Origin: Comamonadaceae bacterium
GTDB lineage: Bacteria > Pseudomonadota > Gammaproteobacteria > Burkholderiales > Burkholderiaceae_C
Direction of reading: 5' to 3'
Length of the DNA stretch: 5,885 nucleotides
NCBI GenBank assembly: GCA_947458305.1
Contig: CANGZO010000153.1
Span: 1-5,885, forward strand
The notes under the pieces were generated by a model. That model searched no databases. It was not told where the DNA came from and was given only the letters and a program-made list of their open reading frames with translations. The translations under genes and the position numbers were made by a program. Positions 1 to 4,181 of this stretch are shown one piece after another. The stretch's first letter is position 1, and the number at the start of each line of letters is the position of its first letter.

Positions 1-3
1 CCC

Positions 4-35
4 ATGAAGAGCCCGGTTCGCCGGGCTTTTTTCAT
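4..35 (+). terminator. Rho-independent terminator of an upstream gene
   Basis: A perfect 7-bp stem pairs 10-16 with 21-27 around a TTCG loop (17-20). It is followed directly by a T-run through position 32. The flanking bases ATGAA (4-8) and TTCAT (31-35) extend the symmetry. The T-rich side lies on the + strand, so it should end a + strand transcript entering from the left. On the - strand the T-run is interrupted and termination should be weaker. It separates the tup operon from whatever lies upstream. Confidence 0.8.
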
Positions 36-44
36 GGCGCTGAC

Positions 45-64
45 CTATGCAAACCGGTTCATAG
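45..64. promoter_or_regulatory. Putative operator upstream of tupB
   Basis: The 20-base element CTATGCAAACCGGTTCATAG has inverted arms CTATG and CATAG separated by 10 bases, with a palindromic core AACCGGTT (52-59). It lies 54 bases before the tupB start. A similar element (15 of 20 positions) occurs upstream of the ferredoxin gene at 3622-3641. Recurrence upstream of both operons argues for a protein-binding site shared by tungstate uptake and the tungsten enzyme. The binding protein is unknown. No convincing -35/-10 pair could be assigned around it. Confidence 0.5.
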
Positions 65-118
65 TGGACACCCCTCATGCCTGACTTGGGGCTTGTGCCG
101 TAGCATCCACACCGCTGT

Positions 119-862
119 ATGAACACCTTCTCCGACAGCGTCCTGACGGCGCTGAATCTCGTCACCTCTTTCGATCCTGCCCTGTGGGTGGTGGTGTCCC
201 GGTCTTTGGCCGTGAGTGCCACGGCCTGCCTGCTGGCCTATGGTGTGGGCGTGGCCTTGGGGGCATGGCTCGCGGTGTCGCGGTTTCGTGGTCGGGGCGC
301 GGTGTTGGTGGGCCTCAACACGTTGTTGGCCCTGCCCTCGGTGGTGGTGGGCTTGGTGGTTTATCTGATGCTCTCGCGCACCGGGCCCTTGGGTTTTCTG
401 GGCTGGATGTTCAGTTTCAAGGCCATGGTGCTGGCCCAGTTCATTTTGGTGGTGCCTGTGGTCACGGCCCTGACCCGCCAAGTGGTCGAAGATGTGGAGC
501 GCCAGCACGGTGAGCAGTGGGCCTCACTGGGCGCAGGCCCCTGGATGCGGGGTTTGCTCTTGGCCTGGGATGAGCGTTTGGCTTTGCTGATGATCGGCGT
601 CACCGCGTTCGGGCGTGCCATTTCTGAGGTGGGCGCGGTCATGATCGTGGGTGGCAACATCGACGGCTTCACCCGTGTCATGACCACCGCCATTGCATTG
701 GAGACCAGCAAGGGCGATTTGCCGCTGGCGCTGGGCTTGGGCATGGTTTTGCTGGCGGTGGTGTTGCTGCTCAATGCGCTGGTGGCGGGGCTGCGCCAGT
801 GGGGTGAGCGGCGGCATGCAAGCCCTAAAACGGTCCAGGCTTTGGAAGGGTTGCGCTCATGA
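119..862 (+). CDS. tupB: Tungstate ABC transporter permease TupB
   Basis: This is the inner-membrane permease of a TupABC-type tungstate importer, 247 residues long, close to the usual 230-250. Hydrophobic segments lie at about residues 30-53, 60-85, 95-117, 153-178 and 200-225. An EAA-type loop that contacts the ATPase lies at about 132-152 (EQWASLGAG onward). It is followed by GRAISEVGAVMIVGGN (165-180), a strongly family-like stretch of Tup/Wtp-type permeases. The ATG at 119 is the only reasonable start: an in-frame TAG at 101-103 closes the frame upstream, and the N-terminus fits the family, although no good ribosome binding site precedes it. The gene overlaps tupC by 4 bases. Sulfate and molybdate permeases (CysT, ModB) are relatives, but the TupA downstream supports tungstate. 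Confidence 0.9.
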   Translation: MNTFSDSVLTALNLVTSFDPALWVVVSRSLAVSATACLLAYGVGVALGAWLAVSRFRGRGAVLVGLNTLLALPSVVVGLVVYLMLSRTGPLGFLGWMFSFKAMVLAQFILVVPVVTALTRQVVEDVERQHGEQWASLGAGPWMRGLLLAWDERLALLMIGVTAFGRAISEVGAVMIVGGNIDGFTRVMTTAIALETSKGDLPLALGLGMVLLAVVLLLNALVAGLRQWGERRHASPKTVQALEGLRS

Positions 863-1581
863 CGGCGACTCAGATCGGTCTGGACGCGGTGAGTGTGCAG
901 CTGGGGGCGCAAACGGCCTTGACGGGCGTGAGCTTGCGCATTGCGCCTGGCGAGCGCGTGGCGCTGGTGGGGGCCAATGGCTCTGGCAAAAGCACTTTGC
1001 TGCGCACCCTGCATGCGCTGGTGCCACCCACGCAAGGCCAAGTGCTGCAAGCGCCGGGTGTGCGCCAAGCCATGCTGTTCCAAAGGCCGCATCTGCTGCG
1101 CCTGTCGGCTTTGAACAATGTGGCGCTGGGCTTGTGGCTGGACCGCGCGCGTGGCCTGAACTGGTCGGCCGCCAAAGAGCTGGCGCTGCAGGCCTTGGAG
1201 CGCGTGGGCTTGCAGGGGGTGGCGCGGCAAAACGGTCGCCAACTGTCGGGCGGGCAGCAGCAGCGCCTGGCCTTGGCCCGCGCCTGGGCACGTCAGCCCG
1301 ATGTGCTGCTGCTGGACGAACCCACAGCCAGCCTGGACCCGCATGCCAAACGCGAGGTGGAAGCTTTGATGGCCGACTTTGCGAGCAGCCAGGATCGCCC
1401 GTTGACCTTGGTCTGGGCCAGCCACAACCTGGGCCAGGTCAAACGCTTGGCCACCCGCGTCGTTTACCTGGAGGCGGGCCGCGTATTGGCCGACCTGCCC
1501 GTGGCCGATTTTTTCAATCCCAATTTGCTGGCGGCGCACAGTCCGGCAGCCCATGCTTTTGTTCAAGGAGAGCTTTCATGA
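859..1581 (+). CDS. tupC: Tungstate ABC transporter ATP-binding protein TupC
   Basis: This is the cytoplasmic ATPase that powers tungstate import, 240 residues. All ABC motifs are visible: Walker A GANGSGKST (38-46), Q-loop Gln75 (LFQRP), signature LSGGQQQR (129-136), Walker B LLLDEP (150-155) with catalytic Glu154, D-loop SLD (158-160) and H-loop His189 (WASHN). It has no C-terminal TOBE/Mop extension of the kind ModC has, so molybdate or tungstate sensing by this subunit is not expected. The ATG lies inside the tupB stop (ATGA, 859-862), with a GGAAGGG stretch at 844-850 as ribosome binding site. Translational coupling with tupB is likely. ABC ATPases are hard to assign to a substrate alone; the call depends on its neighbours. 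Confidence 0.9.
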   Translation: MTATQIGLDAVSVQLGAQTALTGVSLRIAPGERVALVGANGSGKSTLLRTLHALVPPTQGQVLQAPGVRQAMLFQRPHLLRLSALNNVALGLWLDRARGLNWSAAKELALQALERVGLQGVARQNGRQLSGGQQQRLALARAWARQPDVLLLDEPTASLDPHAKREVEALMADFASSQDRPLTLVWASHNLGQVKRLATRVVYLEAGRVLADLPVADFFNPNLLAAHSPAAHAFVQGELS

Positions 1582-2390
1582 CCTTTAATACTTTTACCCG
1601 TCGCGCACTGGTGTGCGCAGTTTTGGCCACCACCTCGGTCTGGGTGCAAGCCCAGTCGATCGTGATGTCCTCCACCACCTCGACCGAGCAATCGGGCCTG
1701 TTTTCGCACTTGCTGCCCGCCTTCAAAAAGGCCAGCGGGCTGGATGTGAAGGTGGTGGCTTTGGGCACGGGCCAGGCCCTGGACATGGCGCGGCGCGGTG
1801 ACGCCGACGTGGTGTTTGTGCACGACCAGGTGGCGGAAGAAAAGTTTGTGGCCGATGGCTTTGGCATCAAGCGCCTGCCTGTGATGTACAACGACTTTGT
1901 GTTGATTGGCCCCAAGGCCGACCCGGCTGCGACCCGGGGCAAAGACATTGTGGCGGCGCTGACACGGCTGTCCAAGGCCAATGCACCTTTTGTATCGCGG
2001 GGCGACAAGAGCGGGACACACGCCGCCGAACTGCGTTACTGGAAAACGGCCAACCTGGAGACCGCCAAAGGTTCGGCTTACCGTGAGTGCGGCTGTGGCA
2101 TGGGGCCTGCCCTCAACATGGCGGCTTCAACGGGGGCCTATGTGTTGTCGGATCGTGCGACATGGCTCAACTTCAAGAACCGCGCCGATCTGGCCATTTT
2201 GGTGGAGGGTGATCAGCGCCTGTTCAACCAATATGGCGTGATGGTGGTCAACCCTGCCAAGCACGCCCACGTCAAACAGGCCGATGCTCAGAAGTTTGTG
2301 GACTGGATCACCTCGGCCGCAGGGCAGGGCGTGATTGCCGATTACAATATTGGGGGCGAACAGTTGTTCTTCCCGAATGCGGGCAAGTGA
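1578..2390 (+). CDS. tupA: Tungstate-binding periplasmic protein TupA
   Basis: This is the periplasmic solute-binding protein that captures tungstate and delivers it to TupBC, 270 residues. It begins with a Sec-type signal peptide: Arg-Arg at 8-9, a hydrophobic core at about 10-23, and a likely cut after VQA (residue 25). Mature-protein landmarks typical of TupA are SSTTSTEQSGL (31-41), GTGQALDMARRGDADVV (63-79), SRGDKSGTH (140-148) and CGCGMGPALNMA (171 onward). The first and third supply the oxyanion-binding residues in the family. The start at 1578 is fixed by AAGGAG at 1565-1570, 7 bases upstream, and by a 4-base ATGA overlap with tupC; the frame is also open far upstream, but only as an artefact across tupC. 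The binding-protein gene comes last in this operon. The stop TGA directly touches the stop of the opposing regulator gene. Confidence 0.93.
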   Translation: MTFNTFTRRALVCAVLATTSVWVQAQSIVMSSTTSTEQSGLFSHLLPAFKKASGLDVKVVALGTGQALDMARRGDADVVFVHDQVAEEKFVADGFGIKRLPVMYNDFVLIGPKADPAATRGKDIVAALTRLSKANAPFVSRGDKSGTHAAELRYWKTANLETAKGSAYRECGCGMGPALNMAASTGAYVLSDRATWLNFKNRADLAILVEGDQRLFNQYGVMVVNPAKHAHVKQADAQKFVDWITSAAGQGVIADYNIGGEQLFFPNAGK

Positions 2391-3527
2391 TCAGCTTCTG
2401 GGCGCGCCCAGCTTGCGGTAGACCGTGGCGCGGCTGATGCCCAGTGCGCGTGCGGCTTCGGCCACGTTGCCGCGAGCCTGGTTCACCGCTTCGCGGATCA
2501 TCTCGGTCTGAATATCCTTGAGGGGTTTGGCTGCAGCGCTGATCCGTTCTGATGTGGCATGGGGCTGCAAGGCTGGGGCTGAGGTGCCCGCGCGCAGTGC
2601 TTGAGTTTGCAGGCGCAGGCCAGACCACAGCGGTAATTCCTGGCTTTGACCCTTGCGGTTGGCCGCATCGAACAGGTTCTCCCAAGGCGAAGCAAAAACT
2701 TCGCTGGCGTGCAGTGTTTGGCCTTGTGTGGCGGGCGACAAAGACAGCATCTGCCGCGCGGTTGGGTTGGCCCCCACGATATGACCATCGGTGTCCAGGG
2801 TCAGCAGGCCGTCGCTGTCGTCGCCGGGCTGGTTGCCGGGCCAGTTCAGTCGCAACACCAAGGCGTGTGCAGTGGACAGCAGCCAGCTGTTTTCGATGCT
2901 GCGGGCCGAGCGGCGCACCAGGTGTTTCAGGGCTGGACGTTCGGTGGTCTCGATGCCCGTGAGGTCGAGCATGCCAGCGCACAGGCCATCCGGCCCAAAC
3001 ACGGGCGCACCCGCGCAGCTGTAAATCCCGGTGTCTTGGAAAAAATGCTCGCCCCGGTGCAGCCAAACAGGCTGCAACTCGCTCAAGGCGGCGCTGATGG
3101 CGGTGGTGCCCACGGCTTTTTCGGACAGGTCCACCCCCACACGGGCGATCACGTCGGCGCGACGGTCTTGCCGGTCCACCGGGCCATGCACATCCACCAC
3201 GATGCCCTGGGCATTGGTCAAGATGGCGAAATAGCGAATGTCAGCAATGGCGCGGGCCAGCTCCACCAGCACCGGCTGGGCCGCCTGCACCAGGGGGCGG
3301 CTGGCTTCTTGCACCCGGCGCATCTGCTGAGCGGACACGGCGTCAAAGCCAACCGTTTGGTTCGGTTGCAGTCCCATGGCCAGGCAGCGTTGCCAAGACT
3401 GCGCGATCCCGGCAGACACGCCAGAGCCCCATCCGGCGGGTAAGTGGTGGTTCTGTCCCTCAAAAACCAGCTCACGGGCTTGAGCAATGCGCGTTTGGCG
3501 GTCGCTGCTGGGGGCAATCGTTGGCAT
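2391..3527 (-). CDS. GAF domain/Fis-type HTH transcriptional regulator lacking AAA+ domain
   Basis: This is a 378-residue transcription factor resembling the ends of AcoR/DhaR-type activators. The N-terminus has SWQRCLAMGLQP (44-55), typical of that family. A GAF-like sensor spans about 80-215 (VGTTAISAAL at 139-148; CAGAPVFGPDGLCAGMLDLTG near 171-191). A PAS-like segment follows at about 238-300 (LTLDTDGHIVGANPTARQ). A Fis-type helix-turn-helix closes the protein (about 336-374; GNVAEAARALGISRATVYRKL near its end). The central AAA+ module with GAFTGA motif, needed to activate sigma-54 polymerase, is absent: only about 35 residues link PAS and HTH. It should therefore act with sigma-70-type polymerase or as a repressor. 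It is divergent from the aor genes and so likely controls them, perhaps sensing an aldehyde, acid or aromatic ligand (inference). The start at 3527 fits the family, but no clear ribosome binding site precedes it. Confidence 0.85.
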   Translation of the reverse strand: MPTIAPSSDRQTRIAQARELVFEGQNHHLPAGWGSGVSAGIAQSWQRCLAMGLQPNQTVGFDAVSAQQMRRVQEASRPLVQAAQPVLVELARAIADIRYFAILTNAQGIVVDVHGPVDRQDRRADVIARVGVDLSEKAVGTTAISAALSELQPVWLHRGEHFFQDTGIYSCAGAPVFGPDGLCAGMLDLTGIETTERPALKHLVRRSARSIENSWLLSTAHALVLRLNWPGNQPGDDSDGLLTLDTDGHIVGANPTARQMLSLSPATQGQTLHASEVFASPWENLFDAANRKGQSQELPLWSGLRLQTQALRAGTSAPALQPHATSERISAAAKPLKDIQTEMIREAVNQARGNVAEAARALGISRATVYRKLGAPRS

Positions 3528-3556
3528 GTCAGATGTGTATCAAGCTGAGAATTTGT

Positions 3557-3597
3557 GGTTGCAACCCTGTTGAACCTAGGGTTAATCCGAATCGATT
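3557..3597. promoter_or_regulatory. Palindrome cluster in the regulator/aorA divergent intergenic region
   Basis: Three short inverted repeats lie close together: GGTTGCAACC (3557-3566, perfect), AACC-TAG-GGTT (3573-3583), and AATCGATT (3590-3597, perfect). AACCCT (3563-3568) and AGGGTT (3578-3583) also form a 6-bp inverted repeat with a 9-base spacer. Repeated GGTT/AACC arms suggest binding sites for a dimeric regulator, most simply the divergent GAF/Fis protein. The first palindrome contains TTGCAA, which could be a -35 element for the regulator gene on the - strand, so binding there would be autoregulatory. The function is inferred from position and symmetry only. Confidence 0.4.
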
Positions 3598-3621
3598 GAT
3601 GGTTTTTAGCGCCAACAATGG

Positions 3622-3641
3622 CTATGCATTCTGATTCATAA
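3622..3641. promoter_or_regulatory. Putative operator upstream of aorA, matching the tupB element
   Basis: The element CTATGCATTCTGATTCATAA lies 40 bases before the ferredoxin-gene start. It shares CTATGCA at the left end and TTCATA at the right with the element at 45-64, for 15 identities in 20 positions with no gaps and the same 10-base spacing between arms. The right arm differs by one base from a perfect inverted repeat (CATAA instead of CATAG). A site shared by a tungstate transporter operon and a tungsten-enzyme operon points to a tungsten- or substrate-responsive regulator. Which protein binds cannot be told from the window. Confidence 0.5.
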
Positions 3642-3681
3642 GCGCGGGCTTGAACAGTCCGACACCTCACAGGAGATACAC

Positions 3682-4158
3682 ATGCAGAAAGTCCTGCACA
3701 TCAACCCGGACAAATGTACCGGCTGCTTGCAGTGCGAAATGGCCTGTTCTTTCGAGAACTACGGCACATACGCCACCTCCAAATCGCGCATCAAGGTGTT
3801 TGACTTCCACCACACCGGCAAAAAAGTGCCCTACACCTGCACCCAGTGCGACGAAGCCTGGTGCTTGCACGCCTGCCCTGTGGAAGCCATCACCGTGGAC
3901 AAAGCCACGGGCGCCAAAGTGGTCAACGAGTCCACCTGCGTGGGCTGCAAGGTCTGCACCATCGCTTGCCCGTTCGGCACCATCAACTATGTGCAGGAAA
4001 CCGGCAAGGTGCAAAAGTGCGACCTGTGCGGCGGTGACCCGGCTTGCGCCGACGCTTGCCCAACCGGCGCCATCACATTCGTGGACGCCAACTGGACCGG
4101 CATCGACAAGATGAAGCAGTGGGCTGACAAGTTGGGCAATCAGCCCTCGGCCTCTTAA
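3682..4158 (+). CDS. aorA: Four-cluster 4Fe-4S ferredoxin subunit of aldehyde oxidoreductase (AorA-like)
   Basis: This is a 158-residue electron-transfer subunit with 16 cysteines arranged for four [4Fe-4S] clusters: Cys12/15/18/22 (CX2CX2CX3C), Cys53/56/61/65 (CX2CX4CX3C), Cys86/89/92/96 (CX2CX2CX3C) and Cys113/116/122/126 (CX2CX5CX3C). These are the spacings of DmsB/HycB-like iron-sulfur subunits. It has no signal peptide, so it is cytoplasmic. It is the first gene of the operon and lies 23 bases before the tungsten oxidoreductase gene, matching the AorA-AorB pairing of the Aromatoleum aldehyde oxidoreductase, where AorA carries electrons from the tungsten subunit toward a flavin subunit. 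The start has a clear AGGAGA at 3671-3676. The tail after about residue 135 is cluster-free and probably helical. A YdhY-like partner of a YdhV-type oxidoreductase is the main alternative. Confidence 0.88.
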   Translation: MQKVLHINPDKCTGCLQCEMACSFENYGTYATSKSRIKVFDFHHTGKKVPYTCTQCDEAWCLHACPVEAITVDKATGAKVVNESTCVGCKVCTIACPFGTINYVQETGKVQKCDLCGGDPACADACPTGAITFVDANWTGIDKMKQWADKLGNQPSAS

Positions 4159-4181
4159 ATCCCCCCACAAGGAGCATCAAC

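Noticed and set aside
33..118. Molybdenum/tungsten cofactor riboswitch or ModE box upstream of tupB
   Set aside because: The 86-base leader is too short for the Moco RNA aptamer, and no TATATA-type ModE palindrome is present. The only clear symmetric element is the one at 45-64.
361..1566. 401-codon - strand open frame across tupB and tupC
   Set aside because: It is antisense to two well-supported genes and has the Gln/Arg/His-rich composition typical of shadow frames.
693..1577. Long open + strand frame in phase with tupA extending upstream across tupB and tupC
   Set aside because: It overlaps tupC, which has complete ABC motifs in another frame. The translation is Trp/Ala/Gly-rich and low in family features. 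The ATG at 1578 with AAGGAG and a signal peptide marks the real tupA start.
2646..3443. 265-codon + strand open frame opposite the regulator
   Set aside because: It is the reverse complement of the GAF/Fis gene, whose domains are clear, and it shows no family features.
3528..3681. Sigma-54 (-24/-12) promoter for the aor genes
   Set aside because: No GG-N10-GC core with a TGGCAC/TTGC-like context was found, and the regulator lacks the AAA+ domain needed to use one.
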